Shown here piece after piece: positions 1 to 4,637 of a DNA stretch of 7,085 nt. The first letter of the stretch is position 1. The number at the start of each line of letters is the position of its first letter. The position numbers were made by a program, and so were the translations under genes. Origin of the DNA: Rhizobiaceae bacterium (GTDB taxonomy: Bacteria; Pseudomonadota; Alphaproteobacteria; Rhizobiales; Rhizobiaceae); assembly GCA_028865845.1 (NCBI GenBank), contig JAGWJK010000211.1, positions 1 through 7,085 on the forward strand. The letters are read 5' to 3'. The notes below the pieces were generated by a model. It saw nothing but the letters and a program-made list of their open reading frames with translations, was not told the origin of the DNA and did not search any database.

Positions 1-246
1 TTGCCGGATCAGATGAAGGATTGGGTGGAAGCGCAAATTCGCAATGGCGATTACGCAAGCAGCAGCGACTACGTGCGCGACCTCATCCGCAAGGACCGTG
101 CTCGCCGTGGCGAGGAATATACGATCGAGGAGTTGCGGGAAATTTTCGCTGATGCCAAAGCCAGCGGAATAAGTACTCAAACCGTCGAGGAAATCCGTGC
201 CGAAGCGTTGCAAATCGCTCGTGCCCGGGGTCTGATACGTGGCTAG
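1..246 (+). CDS. parD: ParD-like antitoxin, ribbon-helix-helix, 5' partial
   Basis: This is the antitoxin of a type II toxin-antitoxin pair. Antitoxins of this family bind DNA as dimers through an N-terminal ribbon-helix-helix, repress their own operon and wrap the toxin with their C-terminal tail. The readable part opens with LPDQMKDWVEAQ, then a helix containing SSSDYVRDLIRKD, which is the ParD/CopG pattern. A charged, likely helical tail rich in Ala, Arg and Glu follows. The first codon in the window is TTG, but family members normally carry a short beta strand before LPDQM. The true start is therefore probably just outside the window and TTG is simply Leu. The stop codon at 244-246 lies inside the next gene, an 8-base overlap with the GTG start of the toxin that implies translational coupling. 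The family call is firm; the exact subfamily is less certain. Confidence 0.85.
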   Translation: MPDQMKDWVEAQIRNGDYASSSDYVRDLIRKDRARRGEEYTIEELREIFADAKASGISTQTVEEIRAEALQIARARGLIRG

Positions 247-529
247 ATACGAGCTATCCGCCCGCGCGAACGGAGAGTTTCGAGAAATATATCTGGATGG
301 GATTGAGAAATTTGGCCTATTACAGGCGGACCGATATCTCGATGAACTAATCCACTGCTTTGAGTTGCTGGCGGACAATCCTTTTATGGGCCGTAAAGCG
401 GAAGCGATCGCGGCAACGGCTCGGCGCCACGAACACAAGAGCCACATTATCCTCTACGAAGAAACGGACTATGGCGCGATTATTCAGGCTATCGTCCCAA
501 GTCGAAGCATCGTTCGACTTAAATTGTAG
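239..529 (+). CDS. parE: ParE/RelE-superfamily toxin
   Basis: This is the toxin partner of the preceding antitoxin, 96 residues, the usual size for ParE. It fits the family pattern: an N-terminal strand (ARYELSARA), an alpha-helical hairpin with GEFREIYLDGIEKFG and ADRYLDEL, the LADNPFMGRKAEAI segment where relatives have 'L..NP..GR', a strand HIILYEE, and a final strand AIVPSRSIVRLKL in place of the usual 'I..I.H...D'. ParE toxins poison DNA gyrase and RelE toxins cleave mRNA on ribosomes. Sequence alone does not settle which applies, but the helical hairpin and length favour ParE. The start is GTG at 239, overlapping the antitoxin stop by 8 bases. Codon use includes AGA, CTA, TTA and ATA, which the neighbouring core genes mostly avoid; this suggests horizontal acquisition. 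Confidence 0.86.
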   Translation: MARYELSARANGEFREIYLDGIEKFGLLQADRYLDELIHCFELLADNPFMGRKAEAIAATARRHEHKSHIILYEETDYGAIIQAIVPSRSIVRLKL

Positions 530-559
530 TAGTCTCCCGCTTGCGGCCCGAAATTTTCG

Positions 560-619
560 AAAAAACACCAAAAGCCGTGCATGGCCGGCCACCCACCATG
601 GCCAGTCATGCACGGCTTT
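560..619 (-). terminator. Strong hairpin with T-run, terminator of fliJ
   Basis: Arms 571-583 and 607-619 are an exact 13-base inverted repeat (AAAGCCGTGCATG and its complement). Pairing continues inward through GGCC (587-590 with 600-603), interrupted by a G-T pair and a mismatch, to a 7-base loop at 592-598. On the minus strand the stem is followed by TTTGGTGTTTTTT, so it suits termination of the leftward fliJ transcript. On the plus strand no T-run follows, but the stem could still protect or slow the parDE transcript. The stem is longer than most intrinsic terminators need. Confidence 0.7.
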
Positions 620-627
620 CGTGCAGT

Positions 628-650
628 TTCCGTCGCTCAAGGCGACGGAA
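628..650. repeat. Second inverted repeat between parE and fliJ
   Basis: Arms TTCCGTCGC (628-636) and GCGACGGAA (642-650) are exact complements around a 5-base loop. The hairpin lies 8 bases beyond the fliJ stop and 8 bases from the larger hairpin at 571-619. Neither strand has a T-run directly after it, so it is not a classical terminator. It may stabilise the fliJ mRNA end, or form a tandem structure with the larger hairpin. Confidence 0.5.
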
Positions 651-658
651 TAACGAAT

Positions 659-1015
659 TCAGGCCCGTGCTCTTACCGGGCCGGTGCCATCGCGCTCTTC
701 GAGCGCTGCGGCCTTGGCATATTCCGCTTGCATCTCTTCAAGCGAGGTTTCAAGCGACTCTTCCTGCACCTGCAATTCGCGGATCGACACCTGCAAATTA
801 TCCGCACGCTGACGTGCGGCCTTTGCAAAGGTCGGATAGGCGAAGTGATTAGGATCGGAAATGCCGGATTTCTTCTCTTCGACGACGATCTGGCTCTCCA
901 GATCCTTCGTCATGCGATCAAATTCCGCCATCATCATCTGCAGCTGCTGCAGCTGACGGCGTTTTTCGTTCACCTGAAATTCCTTCAGGCGGACTAGGCT
1001 CTCACGTGACTTCAT
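659..1015 (-). CDS. fliJ: Flagellar export protein FliJ (short rhizobial form)
   Basis: FliJ is a soluble coiled-coil component of the flagellar type III export apparatus. It sits as a stalk in the FliI ATPase ring, contacts FlhA and helps cycle export chaperones. The product is about 118 residues, almost entirely charged helix, with heptad-like spacing through KEFQVNEKRRQLQQLQMM and VSIRELQVQEESLETSLEEM. A central KKSGISDPNHFAYPTF stretch is what I recall from rhizobial FliJ. It is shorter than the roughly 140-150 residues of enterobacterial FliJ. Two in-frame ATGs exist, at 1021 and 1015. The Shine-Dalgarno-like GGGAG (complement of 1024-1028) is only 2 bases from the first but 8 bases from the second, so the start reading MKSRESLVRL at 1015 is preferred. 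No fliI lies in the window; the gene stands alone, divergent from ctrA. A weakly conserved coiled coil limits certainty. Confidence 0.78.
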   Translation of the reverse strand: MKSRESLVRLKEFQVNEKRRQLQQLQMMMAEFDRMTKDLESQIVVEEKKSGISDPNHFAYPTFAKAARQRADNLQVSIRELQVQEESLETSLEEMQAEYAKAAALEERDGTGPVRARA

Positions 1016-1084
1016 ACGCATTACTCCCGTGATGCGAGACCCCGGCTCTCGATATTTTGACCCGCCGCACCGGTTTGAAACGGC

Positions 1085-1092
1085 TTGGTTAA
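1085..1092 (-). promoter_or_regulatory. Putative CtrA half-site upstream of fliJ
   Basis: The minus strand reads TTAACCAA, one mismatch from the CtrA half-site TTAACCAT. It lies about 70 bases upstream of the preferred fliJ start. No second TTAA occurs at the canonical 7-base spacing, so it is only a half-site. Confidence 0.35.
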
Positions 1093-1222
1093 AAAAATTT
1101 CCAGCGATCTTAATGAAAACCTACCGCTGGTAACCTTTCGTTTACGGGCATCGTTAATGATAGGGACGATCATTTAAGGGTCAGTAAATGTCGCGGACGT
1201 AATTCTATATGTCAGCATTGGT

Positions 1223-1352
1223 GAGTCGAATGAATCACTTGGTGTGTCTTCTTAATGCAACACTTTAGGATAGCCATTTGCCGATTGTCTTTGGAAAACA
1301 GTGAAATGGAAAATTTATTTAATAAATTCGATACAGCTTGCCAGAGTGAATC
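1223..1352. promoter_or_regulatory. Cluster of three GANTC (CcrM) methylation sites
   Basis: GAGTC at 1223-1227 and GAATC at 1232-1236 and 1348-1352 match the recognition sequence of the cell-cycle methyltransferase CcrM. In Caulobacter the methylation state of a GANTC site in the ctrA P1 promoter times its firing after replication passes. The motif itself is certain. A regulatory role here is inferred from position and density. Confidence 0.55.
1312..1328. promoter_or_regulatory. AT-only palindrome upstream of ctrA
   Basis: AATTTATT (1312-1319) and AATAAATT (1321-1328) are exact complements around a single central T, and all 17 positions are A or T. The element lies 128 bases before the ctrA start and contains a TTAA at its centre. 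It could be an operator for a dimeric regulator, a DNA-bending or unwinding site, or part of a promoter. No named regulator can be assigned. Confidence 0.4.
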
Positions 1353-1360
1353 AGAATTTG

Positions 1361-1368
1361 TTAACCAT
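1361..1368 (+). promoter_or_regulatory. CtrA half-site TTAACCAT upstream of ctrA
   Basis: This is an exact match to the TTAACCAT half-site described for CtrA autoregulation, 88 bases upstream of the ctrA ATG and 9 bases after the GANTC at 1348. The canonical partner TTAA at 7-base spacing is absent, so binding to this site alone would be through the half-site. Confidence 0.5.
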
Positions 1369-1455
1369 TCCGTGGCAGCTTCCAAATCAGGCAGTGATTT
1401 GATCGGTATCGCGTAGGGGGCTGACGACCTTTCGGCGGCGGTAAAGGGGATAATT

Positions 1456-2157
1456 ATGCGGGTTCTACTAATAGAAGACGATAGCGCGACAGCGCAGAGC
1501 ATCGAGCTGATGCTCAAATCGGAAAGTTTCAACGTCTACACCACCGATCTCGGTGAGGAAGGCGTCGATCTCGGAAAGCTCTACGACTACGATATCATTC
1601 TGCTCGATCTAAACCTTCCCGACATGTCCGGCTACGAAGTGCTTCGCACGCTGCGCCTGTCGAAGGTCAAGACGCCGATCCTTATCCTTTCCGGCATGGC
1701 CGGCATTGAAGACAAGGTTCGCGGTCTCGGCTTCGGCGCCGACGACTACATGACCAAGCCTTTCCACAAGGATGAGCTAGTCGCCCGCATCCACGCCATC
1801 GTCCGCCGCTCCAAGGGCCATGCCCAGTCGGTGATCATGACCGGCGAGCTCATCGTCAACCTCGACGCCAAGACCGTCGAAGTCGGTGGCCAGCGCGTGC
1901 ATCTGACCGGCAAGGAATATCAGATGCTGGAGCTGCTTTCGCTGCGCAAGGGCACCACGCTCACCAAGGAAATGTTCCTTAACCACCTTTATGGCGGCAT
2001 GGACGAGCCGGAACTGAAGATCATCGACGTCTTCATCTGCAAGCTGCGCAAGAAGCTCGCCAACGCTGCCGGCGGCGCCAACTACATCGAAACGGTCTGG
2101 GGCCGCGGCTACGTTCTGCGCGAGCCCGATAGCGGCGACTACGCCGAAAGCGCCTGA
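1456..2157 (+). CDS. ctrA: Cell-cycle master response regulator CtrA
   Basis: CtrA is the OmpR-family DNA-binding regulator that controls division, flagellar, envelope and, in Caulobacter, origin-silencing functions across alphaproteobacteria. The product has 233 residues, close to the 231 of Caulobacter. The receiver domain (about 1-120) shows the acidic pair D8-D9 after E7, phospho-acceptor D51 in [14 protein letters not shown], switch residue S79 and K101 in [10 protein letters not shown]. The C-terminal winged helix (about 125-225) carries [19 protein letters not shown], the recognition segment [18 protein letters not shown] and the final [15 protein letters not shown], near-identical to other CtrA proteins. 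The protein ends in ESA, not the Ala-Ala that Caulobacter CtrA needs for ClpXP degradation. ATG follows AAGGGGA with a 5-base gap. Codons 4-6 (CTA CTA ATA) are rare here and may keep the initiation region unstructured. Partners ChpT and a single receiver are encoded just downstream on the other strand. Confidence 0.97.
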   Translation: MRVLLIEDDSATAQSIELMLKSESFNVYTTDLGEEGVDLGKLYDYDIILLDLNLPDMSGYEVLRTLRLSKVKTPILILSGMAGIEDKVRGLGFGADDYMTKPFHKDELVARIHAIVRRSKGHAQSVIMTGELIVNLDAKTVEVGGQRVHLTGKEYQMLELLSLRKGTTLTKEMFLNHLYGGMDEPELKIIDVFICKLRKKLANAAGGANYIETVWGRGYVLREPDSGDYAESA

Positions 2158-2184
2158 CCCCTCCCCGCCACCGCCGATATCATC

Positions 2185-2218
2185 AAAATCCCGCCCCTCC
2201 GGCGGGATTTTTCGTTTT
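2185..2218 (+). terminator. Intrinsic terminator of ctrA
   Basis: AAAATCCCGCC (2185-2195) pairs exactly with GGCGGGATTTT (2201-2211) around a 5-base loop, and the plus strand continues TTCGTTTT. It lies 27 bases after the ctrA stop. The leading A-run means it could also end leftward transcripts. Confidence 0.85.
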
Positions 2219-2230
2219 GGAGATTGCCCC

Positions 2231-2259
2231 AAAAAAATAAGGCCGCCCGATCGGCGGCC
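2231..2259 (-). terminator. Intrinsic terminator of the orphan receiver gene
   Basis: GGCCGCC (2241-2247) pairs with GGCGGCC (2253-2259) around a 5-base loop. On the minus strand the stem is followed by TTATTTTTTT (complement of 2231-2240). It sits 32 bases beyond the stop of the receiver gene, facing the ctrA terminator. Confidence 0.8.
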
Positions 2260-2291
2260 GTCGACGGACAGAATGTGCTTGATCGGTGAAA

Positions 2292-2654
2292 TCAGGCGGC
2301 GATCGCCCGGTTGCCGAAGACCGCCGTCAAGATCTTGCGGTCGAATGGCTTCAGCAGGAAATCGGTGGCGCCCGCGCGCTTGCCGGCCATCAGCTTGCGC
2401 AGGTCCGCTTCGATGACGCAGTAGTAAATCTTGCAGTCCTTGCCGTTCGGCATGGCGCGGATGCTGGCGATCAGCCCGAGCGCGTCTTCCATGCCGGCGT
2501 CGACGATCAGATAATCCGGCATCTCCTCCTGGCAGCGCGTCAATGCTTCGCGGGCATCGGCGGCTTCGCTGACCAGAAAGTCAAGCTCCGACAGAATCCG
2601 CTTGCCGACCTTACGCACGACATCTGACGTATCCGTAATCATGAACCGTTGCAT
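2292..2654 (-). CDS. Orphan single-domain response regulator (receiver only)
   Basis: This 120-residue protein is a lone CheY-like receiver with no output domain. The phospho-acceptor is D52 in DYLIVDAGMED, and the conserved lysine is K102 in DFLLKPFD. The acidic pocket is thinner than usual: only D8 is present in ITDTSD, where most receivers have two adjacent acidic residues. The switch Ser/Thr expected near residue 80 in KIYYCVIEAD is Val or Cys. The last residues are NRAIAA. The start is well placed: AAGGAG (complement of 2661-2666) stands 6 bases before the ATG. The gene lies between ctrA and chpT, on the same strand as chpT. That neighbourhood suggests a partner or phosphate sink for ChpT, comparable in role but not in sequence to CpdR. 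No direct evidence of function is visible and I do not recognise a gene name. Confidence 0.88.
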   Translation of the reverse strand: MQRFMITDTSDVVRKVGKRILSELDFLVSEAADAREALTRCQEEMPDYLIVDAGMEDALGLIASIRAMPNGKDCKIYYCVIEADLRKLMAGKRAGATDFLLKPFDRKILTAVFGNRAIAA

Positions 2655-2674
2655 CGCCTGCTCCTTCGCGCCCC

Positions 2675-2701
2675 ATCATATTTGCCGGGCACCTTCGTCA
2701 A
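2675..2701 (-). promoter_or_regulatory. Possible sigma-70-type promoter of the orphan receiver
   Basis: On the minus strand TTGACG (complement of 2696-2701) precedes TATGAT (complement of 2675-2680). The elements are good but the spacer is only 15 bases. Transcription would begin near 2668, leaving a very short leader that still contains the AAGGAG at 2661-2666. A GANTC site at 2730-2734 lies just upstream. Confidence 0.35.
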
Positions 2702-2778
2702 ATTGAGACGATAGGAGCGCGAGGCTAAGGAATCGTTACCGTTGTATTGAGAATTGCGCGAACAACCGAAAGAAGGGT

Positions 2779-2796
2779 GATGTATATAAATACATC
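2779..2796. repeat. AT-rich inverted repeat, operator-like
   Basis: GATGTAT (2779-2785) and ATACATC (2790-2796) are exact complements around ATAA. The element lies 125 bases upstream of the receiver start and 9 bases from the hairpin at 2805-2834. It could be an operator for a dimeric regulator or a second RNA hairpin in the chpT downstream region. Confidence 0.45.
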
Positions 2797-2804
2797 CTAA
2801 GATA

Positions 2805-2834
2805 GATGCGCCGCCAGAGGTCCGGCGGCGCATC
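2805..2834 (-). terminator. Hairpin downstream of chpT, weak terminator
   Basis: GATGCGCCGCC (2805-2815) pairs exactly with GGCGGCGCATC (2824-2834) around an 8-base loop, 26 bases beyond the chpT stop. On the minus strand the stem is followed by TATCTTAGG rather than a clean T-run. Termination may therefore be partial, with some read-through into the receiver gene. Confidence 0.5.
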
Positions 2835-2860
2835 AAAAAGGGCAGTTTTGCCGATTGGAC

Positions 2861-3508
2861 TTATTCGCTACGAACTACGGCCGTAAACGTCAGAGCCTCG
2901 GGTGTCGCATGGTGGGAGAGTTCCATGCCGCTCTCTTCTGCCAAAAGAACTGTGTAATAAGGCTGGATCGAATGGGCATCGATCGCCTCCTCCAGCGTAC
3001 CGGAGCAGATCTCCACGAACTTCGGCGGCATGCGCATCATCCGCCCCTTGGCCGTGATCGTGAACTTCGCGTCAAGGTCAGGCGCTTCCAGCACCACCTC
3101 GATGTGGCCGCCACGCGGGATGGAGCCGTAGGCGACGAGGAAGAGGTTGAGCAGCAGCTTGACGCGGTTCTTGGCGACGATCGCACGCGGACCGACCCAG
3201 CTCACTTCCGTTTTCTTTTCGGCGGCAGCGAAGTCGATGGCTGCGCGTTCGGCCTCGCCGGTATCGATCGAGGCGCCGACGGAACCGGATGCGCCAAAGG
3301 CAAGACGGGCGAATTTCAGACGAACGGACGCATTGAGCGCGCTCGTGCGGATCAGATCCATGGCATCGGCATCGGCACCGCCCTCGTCAAGCAGTTCGAG
3401 GCCGTTATTGATCGCCCCCACCGGAGAGATCACATCATGGCAGACGCGGCTGCATAGCAGCGCGGCCAAATCTGGTCCTGTAATAGTGAGGTTCGGATTC
3501 TTCGACAT
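2861..3508 (-). CDS. chpT: Histidine phosphotransferase ChpT
   Basis: ChpT is the phosphotransfer protein that takes phosphate from the receiver of hybrid kinase CckA and passes it to CtrA and CpdR. It is a dimer that resembles a histidine kinase core but has lost ATP hydrolysis. The 215-residue product shows the DHp-like hairpin at the N-terminus. The phosphorylated residue should be H24 in SRVCHDVISPVGAINNGLEL, and the second helix runs about 45-75. A degenerate ATPase-like domain follows (about 85-215); its N-box position reads NRVKLLLNLFLVAYGSIPRGG with no catalytic motif set, as expected for ChpT. ATG at 3508 is preceded at 7 bases by AGGAG (complement of 3516-3520). The gene is divergent from eipA, with a CtrA box between them, and lies upstream of the orphan receiver on the same strand. 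Its place beside ctrA is typical of Rhizobiales. Confidence 0.93.
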   Translation of the reverse strand: MSKNPNLTITGPDLAALLCSRVCHDVISPVGAINNGLELLDEGGADADAMDLIRTSALNASVRLKFARLAFGASGSVGASIDTGEAERAAIDFAAAEKKTEVSWVGPRAIVAKNRVKLLLNLFLVAYGSIPRGGHIEVVLEAPDLDAKFTITAKGRMMRMPPKFVEICSGTLEEAIDAHSIQPYYTVLLAEESGMELSHHATPEALTFTAVVRSE

Positions 3509-3807
3509 TCATTGTCTCCTGAATGCTGGCAAGGCGGGAGGCTATAAGAATAACTGCCACAGCAAGTTTGCCCGAGGGTTGCGGCCGGGCGGCGTACCGC
3601 ACGCCATAAAGACACCATATTTGGTAAACCGATTGTTAAGATGATGGACGCAAAATGCATTCATAACCACCAGGCTTTTTGCCGCGAATCGCTGAGCGGA
3701 AAACGGGCTGATCAGTCTGGAACGAGGAGTGGGGCGTTGCCGGCATGGTCGTCGCAATGTGCCGCGCGGCGCTCCCCGGCACCGACCATGATGAACGGAT
3801 GACTGTC
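3509..3807. promoter_or_regulatory. Divergent chpT/eipA control region
   Basis: About 300 bases without a convincing gene. It carries the CtrA box at 3625-3639, a GANTC site at 3686-3690, GAGGAG at 3724-3729 and the chpT Shine-Dalgarno at 3516-3520. A short in-frame extension of eipA (3745-3807) is open but does not look like protein. I see no clear -35/-10 pair for either gene. Confidence 0.55.
3625..3639 (+). promoter_or_regulatory. CtrA box between chpT and eipA
   Basis: TAAA, seven bases, then TTAA matches the full CtrA consensus TTAA-N7-TTAA at 7 of 8 defined positions with exact spacing. It is 117 bases from the chpT start and 169 from the preferred eipA start, so it could serve either gene or both. 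CtrA has been reported to bind upstream of eipA in Brucella, which supports the assignment. Confidence 0.6.
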
Positions 3808-4419
3808 ATGCGCTATCAATTCCTGAAGAGAGTGCCCAGCCTCGGCACGAGAACGCTTGGGCTCGGCCTGATTGCGGCCATCGTTGCATTCGTAGGCATC
3901 GCGCTGCCGGTGCGCCCGGCTGCGGCATCTCCCGGCAACCAATATTCGATGCAGGAAATCGTCGATGCCGGACACTCCTTTTTCGGCTCCACCAGCGGCG
4001 GCCTTGCGAAAGTGGTCGAAAGAGCCTTCCAGCAATATGGCCTGCCAAACGGCTATATCCTCGGTCAGGAAGGCTCCGGCGCATTCATTGCCGGCCTCAC
4101 CTATGGCGAAGGCCAGCTGAACACCAAGAATGCCGGCGAACATCCGCTCTATTGGCAAGGCCCTTCCCTCGGCCTCGACTACGGCGGCCAGGGCACCCGG
4201 GTGATGATGCTTGTCTATGACCTGCCGAGCGTCAACAGCGTCTATACCCGCTTCGGCGGTGTAAGCGGCCAGGCCTTCGTCGTCGCCGGCGTCGGCATGA
4301 CGGTCCTTAAGAACAACGACATCGTGCTGGTGCCGATCCGCACCGGCCTCGGCGCCCGCCTGGGCGTCAATCTCGGCTACCTCAAAGTCACTGATCGCCC
4401 AACCTGGAACCCCTTCTGA
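3808..4419 (+). CDS. eipA: Periplasmic envelope-integrity protein EipA (DUF1134)
   Basis: EipA is a small secreted protein of the DUF1134 family. In Brucella abortus it supports envelope stress resistance and virulence and is under CtrA control. The preferred product has 203 residues. It starts with a signal peptide: MRYQFLKR, a hydrophobic core (about 17-33) and a signal peptidase site after A40 in VRPAAA-SPG. The mature domain (about 45-203) has family-like segments MQEIVDAGHSFFG, GLAKVVERAFQQYGLPNGYI, GGQGTRVMMLVYDL and LVPIRTGLGARLGVNLGYLK. It is soluble, with no further membrane segment. The start is not settled: ATG codons at 3745, 3799 and 3808 are in frame. The first would put 21 unlikely residues before the signal peptide, and none has a strong Shine-Dalgarno at ideal spacing; 3808 has only a weak ACGGA about 8 bases upstream. 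It is divergent from chpT. Confidence 0.9.
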   Translation: MRYQFLKRVPSLGTRTLGLGLIAAIVAFVGIALPVRPAAASPGNQYSMQEIVDAGHSFFGSTSGGLAKVVERAFQQYGLPNGYILGQEGSGAFIAGLTYGEGQLNTKNAGEHPLYWQGPSLGLDYGGQGTRVMMLVYDLPSVNSVYTRFGGVSGQAFVVAGVGMTVLKNNDIVLVPIRTGLGARLGVNLGYLKVTDRPTWNPF

Positions 4420-4447
4420 TCCCGCTGCTTCTCCCCGAGCACACCTT

Positions 4448-4476
4448 GGCCCGCGCGCAAGCTGCGGGCCTTTTCT
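4448..4476 (+). terminator. Intrinsic terminator of eipA
   Basis: GGCCCGC (4448-4454) pairs with GCGGGCC (4464-4470) around a 9-base loop, followed by TTTTCTT. It begins 28 bases after the eipA stop, so the coiled-coil gene downstream probably has its own promoter in 4477-4637. Confidence 0.8.
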
Positions 4477-4637
4477 TGCCGTGAGAAACCCGCTCACCCT
4501 TTCGGCTGATCCCTATCCGCCGATCCTTGCGGTCGTGCCGCAATAAACCATATCCGACTTAATGACTTGCCCGTACGTCGACCTCATGTTTAATCATTTC
4601 ATTGAGATCGAAAACAACCTGAGATGCTGGCTGCGCC
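4477..4637 (+). promoter_or_regulatory. Upstream region of the coiled-coil gene
   Basis: This gap between the eipA terminator and the next start contains TAAACCAT (4544-4551), one mismatch from a CtrA half-site, and TTAA at 4559 and 4590. None forms the canonical 7-base spacing. No clear Shine-Dalgarno is seen before 4638. Confidence 0.3.

Larger units (their letters stand above)
1016..1455. promoter_or_regulatory. Divergent fliJ/ctrA control region, 440 bases
   Basis: No credible gene lies here. The region is clearly AT-richer than its flanks, especially 1200-1370. It holds several TTAA tetranucleotides (1089, 1110, 1154, 1174, 1252, 1319, 1361), three of them as TTAATG (1110, 1154, 1252). 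It also has three GANTC methylation sites (1223, 1232, 1348), a TTAACCAT half-site (1361-1368) and a 17-base palindrome (1312-1328). The ctrA ribosome binding site AAGGGGA is at 1444-1450. I could not assign a -35/-10 pair with confidence; CTATAT at 1205-1210 resembles an alphaproteobacterial -10 but lacks a good -35. In Caulobacter and Sinorhizobium, ctrA is transcribed from more than one promoter and CtrA binds its own upstream region. This layout is consistent with that. Confidence 0.7.

Noticed and set aside
581..997. A 138-residue plus-strand open frame opposite fliJ
   Set aside because: It starts inside the hairpin at 571-619 and has no recognisable domain; the fliJ frame has a good Shine-Dalgarno and family sequence.
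1205..1210. CTATAT as an alphaproteobacterial -10 element for ctrA
   Set aside because: The base sequence at the expected -35 position (CAGTAA) does not resemble TTGAC, and the distance to the ATG is about 245 bases.
1212..1532. A 106-residue minus-strand open frame across the ctrA upstream region and the ctrA 5' end
   Set aside because: It overlaps a certain CDS and a regulatory region, and the product is Ser-rich with no domain pattern or ribosome binding site.
1777..2232. A 151-residue minus-strand open frame opposite the ctrA 3' half
   Set aside because: It runs through the ctrA terminator and encodes a Gly/Ala/Asp-biased product typical of an antisense shadow.
2855..3457. A 200-residue plus-strand open frame opposite chpT
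   Set aside because: It is an Arg/Asp/Gly/His-rich antisense product without domains; the chpT frame carries H24 and the expected fold.
3712..4497. A 261-residue minus-strand open frame opposite eipA
   Set aside because: It is the antisense frame of a GC-rich gene with an Ala/Gly/Asp/His-biased product; the plus-strand eipA has a signal peptide and family motifs.
4544..4562. A possible CtrA box upstream of the coiled-coil gene formed by TAAACCAT and TTAA
   Set aside because: The second TTAA starts 15 bases after the first element instead of 11, so it is not a canonical full box; it was kept only as a weak half-site.
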